From the NCBI RefSeq assembly GCF_023744375.2, contig NZ_CP146284.1, forward strand, positions 806,001 to 870,000: a stretch of DNA of 64,000 nt, given 5' to 3'. This document shows positions 18,422 to 26,759 of this stretch, piece after piece (within the stretch, counting starts at the first letter, position 1; every line of letters starts with the position of its first letter). Both the position numbers and the translations under genes were made by a program. This DNA is from Parabacteroides sp. AD58. GTDB taxonomy: Bacteria > Bacteroidota > Bacteroidia > Bacteroidales > Tannerellaceae. Below the pieces are notes generated by a model. The model did not search any database. It was not told the DNA's origin and saw only the letters and a program-made list of their open reading frames with translations.

Positions 18422-19228
18422 TTATTTCAGTTCTTTTATTTTTATATTACAAAACGAAACTTCATTTCCATGATCCTGCAATAATATATGTCCTTTGGCT
18501 GCCTCGCCGAAAGGTCCGCTTGTATTATATTCCGGAGCAGCATACTTACTGCCTTTGACAAGTTCCTTAAACTCCTGACTGCCTCGTTCGTACTCCAGTA
18601 CTTTCTTTCCGTTCAACCAATGTTCTACATGATTATTTGGAAAAACCTTTATCAGGGCCGTATTCCATTCACCGACACCATTAAATGAAACATTCTCGCT
18701 CTTCTTCAAATCATACAAACTGGCCAATGTCCGGCTGCCCGGATAAGTCGTATACAATTTGGCATCCGGATGAACAGCATCATCCAATATCTGATATTCC
18801 AAGCCAAAGGCCGATCCATGCTGTTTCTCCTGTTCGGTCACGAAATATTTAATACCGCTGTTCGCTCCTTTTGTGATCTTGAAATCAACACTCAACTCAA
18901 AAGCGGAATATTCATCATTCGTAACGATATCACCACCATTGGTCGATTCTCCGCCATTCGCTGCTTCTACTGTAAGAATGCCGTCTTCAATCTTCCATCC
19001 TTTTTCAGGAAAGGCATCCAAATGAGCGCCTCTCCAACCATTGGTTGTTTTACCGTCGAAGAGCAATTTCCAACCATCAGCCTTTTCTTGTTCTGTCAGT
19101 TGGTTCCTTACGGTAGTTTCTGCTACATTCTCCTGAGCTGCGGGTTCTGCCGATTGTCCCTGTTCTGTTTTCTGGCCCGAACAACCCCACAAAGTCAACG
19201 CAGCCAGACAAATAATTTCTAATTTCAT
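18422..19228 (-). CDS. DUF1080 (3-keto-disaccharide hydrolase-like) lipoprotein
   Basis: The 268-residue lipoprotein (LTLWGCSG lipobox) has a short Glu/Gln/Ala-rich linker and one DUF1080 concanavalin-like domain (about 50-268) starting with DGWKLLFDGKTTNGWRG and ending FCNIKIKEL. The family includes enzymes acting on 3-keto-glycosides, and in Bacteroides paralogues occur near oxidoreductases of that pathway; none is adjacent here. The substrate is therefore unknown. It is likely on the periplasmic or outer surface. It lies 58 bases after the Dpm1-like GT2 gene on the same strand. Confidence 0.9.
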   Translation of the reverse strand: MKLEIICLAALTLWGCSGQKTEQGQSAEPAAQENVAETTVRNQLTEQEKADGWKLLFDGKTTNGWRGAHLDAFPEKGWKIEDGILTVEAANGGESTNGGDIVTNDEYSAFELSVDFKITKGANSGIKYFVTEQEKQHGSAFGLEYQILDDAVHPDAKLYTTYPGSRTLASLYDLKKSENVSFNGVGEWNTALIKVFPNNHVEHWLNGKKVLEYERGSQEFKELVKGSKYAAPEYNTSGPFGEAAKGHILLQDHGNEVSFCNIKIKELK

Positions 19229-19286
19229 AATTTCTTATCAGATTTAATAATGTCTTTTTAATTCCCTAATTATAAACTTGCCAGTT

Positions 19287-20021
19287 TTATGCATGCGGAT
19301 ATTTGCGCCAGAAACTCCACCACTTCAGTTGTAGCACACCAAACAGCGCTTCTCCGAAAATAGAAGAGTTCATCTTCGACGTACCTAATACACGATTGAT
19401 GAAAATAATAGGAACTTCAATCAGTTTAAAGCCACATTTATAAGCCGTGAACTTCATCTCTATCTGAAAAGCATACCCTTTAAAATGTATCCGATCCAGT
19501 TCGATGGTTTCCAGAACTTTCCTTCTATAGCATTTAAACCCCGCTGTTGTATCACGAATATCCATTCCTGTTACGAAACGAACATAAACAGAGGCGAAGT
19601 AAGACATCAACACACGCCCTAACGGCCAGTTAACTACATTTACTCCATTACAATAACGCGAACCAATAGCCACATCACCGCCTTGCTCGGTACAAGCTGC
19701 ATACAGACGAGGTAAATCTTTCGGATTATGACTGAAATCAGCATCCATTTCAAAGATAAAATCATATTTATGCTCGATTGCCCACTTAAAGCCGCAAATA
19801 TATGCTGTTCCTAATCCTAACTTTCCCTCGCGTTCAACCAAGAACAACCGATCCGGAAATTCCTTCTGCAATGTTTTCACAATGGAAGCCGTCCCATCAG
19901 GTGAACCATCATCAATAATCAGAATATGAAATTCTTTTTCCAAGCCGAAAACAGCTCTGATGATGTTCTCGATATTTTCCTTTTCGTTGTAAGTTGGTAT
20001 AATAATAATACTATCCGACAT
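19287..20021 (-). CDS. Polyprenol monophosphomannose synthase-like GT2
   Basis: The 244-residue GT-A enzyme has IIIPTYNEKENIENII at the N-terminus, IDDGSPDGTA, FEMDADFSH (metal-binding DAD) and the C-terminal RVLGTSKMNS segment typical of DPM1-type dolichol/polyprenol phosphate mannose synthases. There are no C-terminal membrane helices, so it is the short soluble form. It probably makes polyprenyl-phosphate mannose for protein or lipid glycosylation; Bacteroidetes O-mannosylate many envelope proteins (known for the phylum, not shown here). It has its own promoter. Confidence 0.9.
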   Translation of the reverse strand: MSDSIIIIPTYNEKENIENIIRAVFGLEKEFHILIIDDGSPDGTASIVKTLQKEFPDRLFLVEREGKLGLGTAYICGFKWAIEHKYDFIFEMDADFSHNPKDLPRLYAACTEQGGDVAIGSRYCNGVNVVNWPLGRVLMSYFASVYVRFVTGMDIRDTTAGFKCYRRKVLETIELDRIHFKGYAFQIEMKFTAYKCGFKLIEVPIIFINRVLGTSKMNSSIFGEALFGVLQLKWWSFWRKYPHA

Positions 20022-20049
20022 GAATTTTGCTCTTTGGTATTTAGTTCTA

Positions 20050-20057
20050 CAAATATA
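20050..20057 (-). promoter_or_regulatory. -7 promoter element of the Dpm1-like gene
   Basis: TATATTTG on the minus strand, 29 bases upstream of the ATG at 20021. TTAC lies about 18 bases further upstream at -33. Confidence 0.55.
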
Positions 20058-20141
20058 GGAATAATTAGTAAATCTGTAACCGTTCGTGTAATTATTTAGC
20101 GTTTTCTATCAAAAAAACGGAAAGAGCTGCTGCATAAAAGC

Positions 20142-20236
20142 AAGTTCCCGAACTAAAACCCAAAGGTCTTAATTCGGGAACTTCTCACTAGTTAGATTTC
20201 AGTAAAAAAGAGGCTTGCTCTCACGAGGTGCCTCTT
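20142..20236 (-). terminator. Two successive hairpins, the second a clear minus-strand terminator
   Basis: Stem A (20142-20152 with 20173-20183) is a perfect 11-bp pair AAGTTCCCGAA / TTCGGGAACTT. Stem B (20208-20214 with 20230-20236) is AAGAGGC / GCCTCTT and is followed on the minus strand by TTTTTTAC. They lie 300-390 bases past the hybrid kinase stop. They could end that transcript or a separate short RNA starting in 20240-20400. The rest of 20237-20480 holds no ORF, only AT-rich sequence. Confidence 0.55.
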
Positions 20237-20480
20237 ATTAGCAGACTTAATCAAAAAAACACTTTAACTTACTACTCTTTTTACCTTATTGAGTAAGACT
20301 TAACCTATAAAAACGGATAAATGTAGAAACACTTATTATGTATGTCACTAATATATATACCAAAGTCGTGCCAAACTCTTCTTTTATGCTCATAAAAGTC
20401 GTTTTTCCGCTAAAAAATCATCCAATAAACCCAGATAGCAGGTACTGGGCCACAGATATACCCCAAAAGACGTAGAAATA

Positions 20481-20553
20481 TGTGGAATTTGATCGGGGAA
20501 TGTGTGGAATAATTCCACACAACTATTCCACACATCAGCAGCAGTTTTCCACA
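20481..20553. repeat. Short array of TGTGGAAT / ATTCCACA sites at 22-bp pitch
   Basis: TGTGGAAT occurs at 20481 and 20503, and its reverse complement ATTCCACA at 20525. A degenerate TTTCCACA lies at 20546. Spacings are 22, 22 and 21. The centre holds the palindrome GTGTGGAATAATTCCACAC. The right end overlaps the last codons of the hybrid kinase gene. It looks like a further member of the 21-22-bp arrays seen elsewhere in the window, with its own sequence. Confidence 0.6.
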
Positions 20554-23045
20554 GCCTGCCGCACAATGTCAGTCACATTGTCGATCACTTCTGCCAAAAG
20601 AGCCTTCCAGCCTTCTCGGGTTAGCTCCTTTTCGTCGTTTCTTTCCAGAATTCGCAGCTTTTGGACCAAGTTGTTCGCGCCCAACATGGTCAGCAATGGA
20701 ATTAATTTATGGGAAAGACGTGAGGCTTCCGAGCGATCTTCTTCCTGCAGGGCTTTTCTCAATAAGTCGATGCTCTTATTAGTTTCTTCAGTGAATGTCT
20801 TCAAGATAGAGGCAGAAGCTTCTTTATCTTCGCCGGCAAAAGCCGTTAATGTTGAAAAGTCAATCTTGACAACCGGCTCTAAATGCACCGTCAGCAACTG
20901 GTTCAACAGTTCAATCAGCTGGACGGCCGTGAACGGTTTGCTCAAGAAACCGGTGAAGCCGGCTTCAATATAATGGCTATGTTCATTCGCTACGCTGGCT
21001 GACAAAGCTATTACCGGAACTTTGTCTGTTCCCTGAATACCTGATTCACGGATCATCTTTAATAAATGGAAACCGTCCATACCCGGCATCTGAATATCAG
21101 TAATGATCGCATCAAATACCGTATTCTTCAATATATCCAATACAGCATGCGGATTGGAAACACAAACAACCTCTACCCGACTCCGTTTGAGCAATTCTTC
21201 CGTCAAGGCCAGCTGGATGGCATCATCATCAACCAGCAAACAGTAGACAGTCCGCTCTCCGGCCAGAGAAACAACTTCCGGCTCCGCTTCTTCCTCTACA
21301 ACTGCCTGTTTCAAGACGACATCTGATAAAGGAATCGGGAGCGTCAGGATAAAGTCACTACCCTGTCCGACAACACTATGCAAGTTCAATGTGCCTTTCA
21401 ACAGTTCCACCAGCCTGCGGGTTATCGACAAGCCCAATCCGAATCCTTCAACTTTCTCGCTTCCCTGCAGACGGGTAAAATCACCAAAAATGCGTTCCTG
21501 CTCAGCCTCGGGAATACCTGGTCCAGCATCCGAGACAGTGACGTCCAGTTCATACATCTTTTCGTTCTTTTTCGTAATGGCGGCCCGCAAGACAACAGTT
21601 CCCTCAGGGGTAAACTTGATAGCATTCGACAGCAGATTATTAATAACCTGTCTCAAGCGGTTGGTGTCACCTAGATAAGTCTGTTCCATATAGCCAGACT
21701 TCACATCCAACCGCAGTTTCAGTCCTTTGGCTTCGGCCAGCGGATCAAAGCTCACATAAATCTCTTGTATCAGGGTAGAGACAGAGAAAGGCACCGGATG
21801 TATCTCAATCTGTCCGGCTTCCAGCCGGTGGAAATCCAGTAAGTCGTTTACTAAAGACAAAATATGCTTGGACGAACCACTCATGTTATCCAGATAATAA
21901 CGCTGACGTTCGTCTGGATTGCGCTTCAGCAGCAGATCAATGAAGCCGATGATAGACGAAAGCGGTGCCCGGATGTCATGGCTGATTGTCAGAATCAGGT
22001 TCTCACGGCTGCGCAGCAGATCTTCCGCGTATTGTTTGGCTTTCTCCAGTTGTTGCCTGTAATAATGGCTGCGCGAAATATCCCGGATGATGATGACCAG
22101 GAAAACAATGGCTACAATAATAGCGATCAGGCCGATTCCTCCGATCAGCCGTGTTGTTTCTTTCAGCAAGCTCTGTTTATGCTGCATCCGGTCAATCGAT
22201 TGCTGGACCGACTCTTCTTCAATATCCCGCAACATCTGATTAATCCGGCTGGTCAATACCGAGTTATTATAACGTAGGTTATTGGCCCGTTGAAGTAAGG
22301 TATTAGCCAGTTGCTCACGCCGATCGGCTACTGTATCCTGCAAGTTCCTCAATACTTGAATGATGGTATCCGACGGATTATAGACAATTTTCACCGTATC
22401 GGTTACCAGCTGACGGGTTGTATTCTTTACATAATTGGTATCTGCTTCCTCCTTTGGCGAGAAAGCCTCTGCCAAACGGCGGAAAAAGCCCTTTTTCTCC
22501 TTTTTGGTCACCACAACCGTATCTTGCTTCACCTCCACAATTTCCCGCACGACCGGCTGAGGAATGGTATCTGGCCTTTCAACTTTTACTACAGAATCCT
22601 GCACTGCGATAACTTGCTGGATCTTCTCCATATAAATCTGTCCAGCATTCCATTCATTCAGTGTCTCCAACAGCTTCAGGGTATTCCATCTCTTCTGCCG
22701 CAACAGATATTTAATCGTATCGACCTTCAATTGCTGGATGGTGTCTGAAAGCATTAGGCGCAGGGAATCCAAATTCTTGTCTGCCTTGTTCAGAGTTCGG
22801 TTGAAGTTTATCAGTTCATTGCTCGATTTTCCAACAATGTGCCCCATCGCTTCACTCTCATATAATAAAGTAAGCGTATTGGTGACAAGATAGGTTTTGT
22901 CACGCGTCGATGTGTCCGGCTTGTCTTCGACAGCCAGCTGCTGGATGATTGAATAAACATATCCCACAGCACATACAGCTATCAGCAGTAACAGCAAATA
23001 GCCCCAAACCACTTTTCGTGTAATATGCCTATTCTTTTCTTCCAT
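20535..23045 (-). CDS. Hybrid sensor histidine kinase with receiver and Hpt domains
   Basis: The 836 residues read, in order: membrane segment (about 13-33), periplasmic or sensor region (about 35-300, helical and rich in Thr-Asp), second membrane segment (about 302-322), HisKA with H-box SHDIRAP (His about 356), HATPase with NNLLSNAIKFT, DAGPGI and GFGLGL, receiver with phospho-Asp in TDIQMPGMDGF (about 648) and Hpt with RLSHKLIP (about 777). The phosphorelay His-Asp-His is complete, but no separate response regulator is in the window. It is the last gene of an operon with a CxxCH lipoprotein and DUF6057, which may provide or sense the signal. The stop lies inside a 22-bp repeat array. Confidence 0.93.
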   Translation of the reverse strand: MEEKNRHITRKVVWGYLLLLLIAVCAVGYVYSIIQQLAVEDKPDTSTRDKTYLVTNTLTLLYESEAMGHIVGKSSNELINFNRTLNKADKNLDSLRLMLSDTIQQLKVDTIKYLLRQKRWNTLKLLETLNEWNAGQIYMEKIQQVIAVQDSVVKVERPDTIPQPVVREIVEVKQDTVVVTKKEKKGFFRRLAEAFSPKEEADTNYVKNTTRQLVTDTVKIVYNPSDTIIQVLRNLQDTVADRREQLANTLLQRANNLRYNNSVLTSRINQMLRDIEEESVQQSIDRMQHKQSLLKETTRLIGGIGLIAIIVAIVFLVIIIRDISRSHYYRQQLEKAKQYAEDLLRSRENLILTISHDIRAPLSSIIGFIDLLLKRNPDERQRYYLDNMSGSSKHILSLVNDLLDFHRLEAGQIEIHPVPFSVSTLIQEIYVSFDPLAEAKGLKLRLDVKSGYMEQTYLGDTNRLRQVINNLLSNAIKFTPEGTVVLRAAITKKNEKMYELDVTVSDAGPGIPEAEQERIFGDFTRLQGSEKVEGFGLGLSITRRLVELLKGTLNLHSVVGQGSDFILTLPIPLSDVVLKQAVVEEEAEPEVVSLAGERTVYCLLVDDDAIQLALTEELLKRSRVEVVCVSNPHAVLDILKNTVFDAIITDIQMPGMDGFHLLKMIRESGIQGTDKVPVIALSASVANEHSHYIEAGFTGFLSKPFTAVQLIELLNQLLTVHLEPVVKIDFSTLTAFAGEDKEASASILKTFTEETNKSIDLLRKALQEEDRSEASRLSHKLIPLLTMLGANNLVQKLRILERNDEKELTREGWKALLAEVIDNVTDIVRQAVENCC

Positions 23046-23070
23046 TTCCGACAGCTTATGATAGTTGTGA

Positions 23071-23430
23071 TCAAGCCAGTTGCGAAATCTTCCGGATCAC
23101 ATCAACAAAGGCTTCATTCGTGATCTGGAAATCCGGCTCCTGATACTGCACATAATCTTCAAAGTAATCACTGGCAATATCTGCCACAATATCTTCACCT
23201 GGCAAGCCAAATGAATCGACCAGCCGTTCCACTTTCCGGCGGATCTGCCGGATCATCTGCAGCCGATCTTCATATCGATCCGGTTTTTCCTGTTCCGTCA
23301 GGTGTTCATTTTTCGCTATAAGATAAACAATGGTATAAAAACGCTCTGCAGACCCGAAAACCGGGACAAACAGGGCCTTCTTTTCGTCTGGCAGCTGGGC
23401 CAGTAATTCTTGTACTTTTGTCATATTCAT
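23071..23430 (-). CDS. Small conserved-looking protein of unknown function
   Basis: The protein has 119 residues, is acidic and probably all helical, without signal peptide or membrane segment. It starts MNMTKVQELLAQLPDEKK; the second Met (codon 3) is an equally possible start. It lies 25 bases before the hybrid kinase and 19 bases after the propeller lipoprotein on the same strand, so it is co-transcribed. I do not recognise a family. A cytoplasmic partner of the kinase is one possibility, from position only. Confidence 0.75.
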   Translation of the reverse strand: MNMTKVQELLAQLPDEKKALFVPVFGSAERFYTIVYLIAKNEHLTEQEKPDRYEDRLQMIRQIRRKVERLVDSFGLPGEDIVADIASDYFEDYVQYQEPDFQITNEAFVDVIRKISQLA

Positions 23431-23449
23431 TTATCACTTATAATCAATC

Positions 23450-24937
23450 TCACTCAAAAGATATTTGTTCTGCCGTGCCATTCAGGGCCTTCTGCTGAAG
23501 AGCATACGGATCGAGCGTCACTTCGCCTGTCACCAGCTCCGGCAGATTATAGGAATACAGCTGATAATCATATTTCTCCGGATCTTCCTGTGGTAAAAGG
23601 AAAGGCTTGGCCGGATGACCGTCTACCCCGATACGGCAAATATAGGGAAGTGTATACAAACCGTTGTCACGACGGCTACTGAATACCACCCAGTCACTCT
23701 GGCTGCTCCACGAATGATAGCTTTCCGTATCCGTGCTATTCAACGAGGTCATATCAACCGGTTGGTGGGTTTCCAGCTCCAGCATCCGTATTTCCGCATC
23801 CTTATGCCAGATCGGGAATTGTCCATAAGCTGTTTCAGTGTACATCAGGAATCGGCCGTCCGGCGATATTCGGGGGAATGTGTAACTGAGGCTGTCAGCA
23901 CGAACCACCGTATCCACAGGCAGCTGCAAGGTTCCTTTTCCGGCATCAAAAGCTACCCGGCAGATATGATAGCGCACCTTGTCATACTCTGCCGGCATTT
24001 CCCGAGCTGGAGCCGAACAGAAATACAGCCACTTGCCATCCGGCGAAAAAGCCGGGAAGGTTTCAAAGGCATCCTTTGTTATCAGCGAAGCTGCCGAGAG
24101 TATCTTATGTTGTTCCACATCATAAACCACGACATCCGATTCCAAGTCGAACACTTCCATTTTCTTCTCCTTGACGGCATGGAAGAACTGCTTAATATCG
24201 TTGACCGATGTTGTGATGTATTTTCCCGAAGGATGCCAATAAGGATAAGTCAGGTTACTGATGGTCTGCTTCGTCTTGGTCTTCAGCCGCTCGATCTCTT
24301 TTCCCCGGATGATATAAGTACCATCATGCACGGCACGCATATGCAGCATCATCTGGTTCGGATCATTCATACAGAAGGCATGGCAGTTCATACAATTATA
24401 GCCCGTCATGTCATTCCGGATAATCACTTTCTCATCAAACGATTCCAGATCCCGCTGATAAATGCCCACAATATGCCATTTCTCATACCCGGGCTCAATC
24501 AAACGATAAACCAGATGGCTGTCAATCGGGCGTTCATCGACATGGATCTGAAACGGTTTCCACGTTTTCCAACCGTCTTTTTCCAGTGATGAGCACACGA
24601 GCGTCAAAGTGCCACCGGCATTTTCTTCCAGCAATTTTCTCCAAGCATCCGGATCGAGCCGGAGACTGCGTTCGCCGTCACACTCAAGGCGTCCACCTTT
24701 CTCTCCAGTGATCAGGACATACTGATGTTCGCATTCCCGCGTCAGGCGGAAATTCAATGGCGAAATATTTACCGGGACGGTCACATCCCGATAATCCGGA
24801 AAGATTTCCGGCTCTTCTTCCTGGACAGAAGCATTCTCGGGCTGCCGCACATTCCAAGAGCAGGCTGTCAGCAGCAGACAACAGAACAGCGTGCAGATCA
24901 GACTTCTTTTATACTGGCTGATATAAATTGTTTCCAT
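23450..24937 (-). CDS. Beta-propeller (PD40/TolB-like) lipoprotein with a CxxCH motif
   Basis: The 495-residue lipoprotein (LLTAC, Cys 26) has an N-terminal beta domain (about 40-150), then GYNCMNCHAFC near residue 180, a perfect CxxCH site for covalent c-type haem, and then WD40/TolB-like blades (FPAFSPDGKWLYF, FPRISPDGRFLMY, YHSWSSQSDWVVFSS). Such proteins are sometimes labelled cytochrome c biosynthesis proteins. Haem attachment is not proven; the same cysteines could bind metal. It follows the DUF6057 gene by five bases. Being periplasmic and linked to a hybrid kinase, a redox or envelope sensing role is possible (inference). Confidence 0.85.
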   Translation of the reverse strand: METIYISQYKRSLICTLFCCLLLTACSWNVRQPENASVQEEEPEIFPDYRDVTVPVNISPLNFRLTRECEHQYVLITGEKGGRLECDGERSLRLDPDAWRKLLEENAGGTLTLVCSSLEKDGWKTWKPFQIHVDERPIDSHLVYRLIEPGYEKWHIVGIYQRDLESFDEKVIIRNDMTGYNCMNCHAFCMNDPNQMMLHMRAVHDGTYIIRGKEIERLKTKTKQTISNLTYPYWHPSGKYITTSVNDIKQFFHAVKEKKMEVFDLESDVVVYDVEQHKILSAASLITKDAFETFPAFSPDGKWLYFCSAPAREMPAEYDKVRYHICRVAFDAGKGTLQLPVDTVVRADSLSYTFPRISPDGRFLMYTETAYGQFPIWHKDAEIRMLELETHQPVDMTSLNSTDTESYHSWSSQSDWVVFSSRRDNGLYTLPYICRIGVDGHPAKPFLLPQEDPEKYDYQLYSYNLPELVTGEVTLDPYALQQKALNGTAEQISFE

Positions 24938-24942
24938 ATTCC

Positions 24943-26697
24943 TTATTGTTTTGGGGTTGGCATAAACTCCGTATAATAATAGTAAGTATCACCATACAGT
25001 TGTTTCAGGTTGGTGACAGACAAGGAACGGGCCGTCTTCAGGAACTGTTGCATCCGACCGGTCACTTCGGCATCTATGGGATAATCCTTAGCCGCTTCAG
25101 CCAGCTTCCCTTTCGAAGCATAGTAAAGACAGATGGCTTCCTGATATAATTTAGGGAACGACTGATGTCGTTCCTTGTACAGAGGCATATAATGCATGAA
25201 GGCCGACAGATTCTTATAAACCAGCAGATAACACATGCCATAATCAAAAGCCGCCTGGTTGTCAGAATGATCATCAATCAGAAAGGCCAAAGCGCTAGGC
25301 AACGTCTTCGTCAGGTCAAAAGGATTGTCAGTTACCGGCAGGAAAGCTCGCTTCGCCTGAATCAATCCGGACGACTGACTTTCTTTCTCGCCCAAGTATT
25401 GCCGCTGTTCGGCAGCCCAGACCTTATAGCGTGGTGTATGTTCGAGTATCCGGATATATTTCTCGGCCGCCCGGTATTCGCCGTTCACCAGATAAGTCTC
25501 GACAAGGCGTTTCATCAGCCGCGGCTGAACACAACGCTGTGAACTCAACACACCAACGAAAGCAAAGCGCTGGGCAGCATTCACCTGCCCGACTTGCCAG
25601 GCTACTTCGCTGGCCTGAATCAATCCTAACCTTGTTCGCGGATCATGCGGGATAAAGCCGGTTTCTCCCACTTGGGGGAACTTCATCAGATCGGTGGTCT
25701 GACGTCCGGTGTACGACAAGGCCAGATTAACATAGACCAAGGCATCAAAATCATGCACACCTTCCTTTTCTGCATGAACGACAATCTTGTCCCAAGCTCC
25801 GTTTCGGGCATAATAATCATATTGATAGGCTTGCCGCATCGGGTCTTTCCGTAGCACAATTAGAGCCGCCATTAATCCGGCCCAAAGGACACATTCAGTA
25901 ACTACCAGCCATTGCTTCGGCGGTATCCGTTCCCGCCATTTCGCACACAGCCGGTCAACGAGTGTCAGGACCGGAAAAGAAAGAAAGATCAGCCAGAAAG
26001 ACTGCGGCACCGGATATTCGGGATGATACATATACTTTCCTATCCAGGCTTCACGCATCGGGATGACCAACCAAAGCCGCATCACCACCAACGGCAACAG
26101 AAAAGCCCATCCCAGCAAAATACCGCTATACAGATAAGGCTTGCCTTTACCTGCCTGCATCCATTCGTGTAGCAGTAGCAAGACAACATACAGAAATTGA
26201 GCCGGCACCGCCACATAATACAGTAGTGGGACAAGCAGCACACCAATGCCCCACCTGACTTTCCAGTCTGATACGGACTGGCAGACTACAGTTCCCGCCA
26301 ATGCCCATAAAAGAACCAACATTGGGACAATGGTTTCGGAAGGAAAGAGCCAAAACAGGAAAAGCGGCAAGATGGAAATTCCCATCGAAGCCTTCCCGCA
26401 ACAAGCTTGCTGATACCGGTAAAACAGTAAAGCTATCAAACCAGACAAGGCCGTGACAAGGAAAGCCGGTCCGGAAGTGAAAGAAAACGCCTGAGTCAAA
26501 TATTCAGCTATATATTCATTCCAGCCACCCAACTGTGCGGCCAACTCTTTCCAGTAAACGGATGTTGTCTGAAACATCATAAACTGTTCCATGAAATGAA
26601 ACCAATACCGGAAATTCAGGTTGATAAACAGAAAATTTCCTACTAGAAACAACAGGAAAATCCATACAGGCCGGTTGAAAACAAGTTGTTTTTTCAT
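24943..26697 (-). CDS. DUF6057 family polytopic membrane protein
   Basis: The 584-residue protein has about ten membrane segments in the first 290 residues and a soluble C-terminal half with TPR-like helical pairs (about 300-560, e.g. AALIVLRKDP, then VYVNLALSYTGR). I recognise the Bacteroidales DUF6057 family; no function is established. It is the first gene of the four-gene operon ending in the hybrid kinase, with a likely promoter close upstream. The layout, a membrane core plus a periplasmic TPR-like domain beside a haem-motif lipoprotein, suggests an envelope complex (inference). Confidence 0.85.
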   Translation of the reverse strand: MKKQLVFNRPVWIFLLFLVGNFLFINLNFRYWFHFMEQFMMFQTTSVYWKELAAQLGGWNEYIAEYLTQAFSFTSGPAFLVTALSGLIALLFYRYQQACCGKASMGISILPLFLFWLFPSETIVPMLVLLWALAGTVVCQSVSDWKVRWGIGVLLVPLLYYVAVPAQFLYVVLLLLHEWMQAGKGKPYLYSGILLGWAFLLPLVVMRLWLVIPMREAWIGKYMYHPEYPVPQSFWLIFLSFPVLTLVDRLCAKWRERIPPKQWLVVTECVLWAGLMAALIVLRKDPMRQAYQYDYYARNGAWDKIVVHAEKEGVHDFDALVYVNLALSYTGRQTTDLMKFPQVGETGFIPHDPRTRLGLIQASEVAWQVGQVNAAQRFAFVGVLSSQRCVQPRLMKRLVETYLVNGEYRAAEKYIRILEHTPRYKVWAAEQRQYLGEKESQSSGLIQAKRAFLPVTDNPFDLTKTLPSALAFLIDDHSDNQAAFDYGMCYLLVYKNLSAFMHYMPLYKERHQSFPKLYQEAICLYYASKGKLAEAAKDYPIDAEVTGRMQQFLKTARSLSVTNLKQLYGDTYYYYTEFMPTPKQ

Positions 26698-26716
26698 GAT
26701 CTTCCAAATTTTAGGC

Positions 26717-26724
26717 TAAAGATA
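26717..26724 (-). promoter_or_regulatory. -7 promoter element of the DUF6057 operon
   Basis: TATCTTTA on the minus strand, one base off TAnnTTTG, 20 bases upstream of the ATG. Just upstream, a small hairpin (AAGGATAA / TTATCCTT) overlaps the stop codon of the cobyrinate gene. Confidence 0.35.
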
Positions 26725-26759
26725 CAGATAATTCCAAAGGATAAATACCTTTCTTATCC

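Noticed and set aside
23615..24589. Long open frame (324 codons) opposite the propeller lipoprotein
   Set aside because: Composition is typical of a shadow frame (rich in His, Arg, Ile), no promoter, and the opposite strand carries a clear protein family.
23450..24937. Firm call as a cytochrome c
   Set aside because: Only one CxxCH is present and no haem-ligand partner can be identified; it was kept as a motif-level observation.
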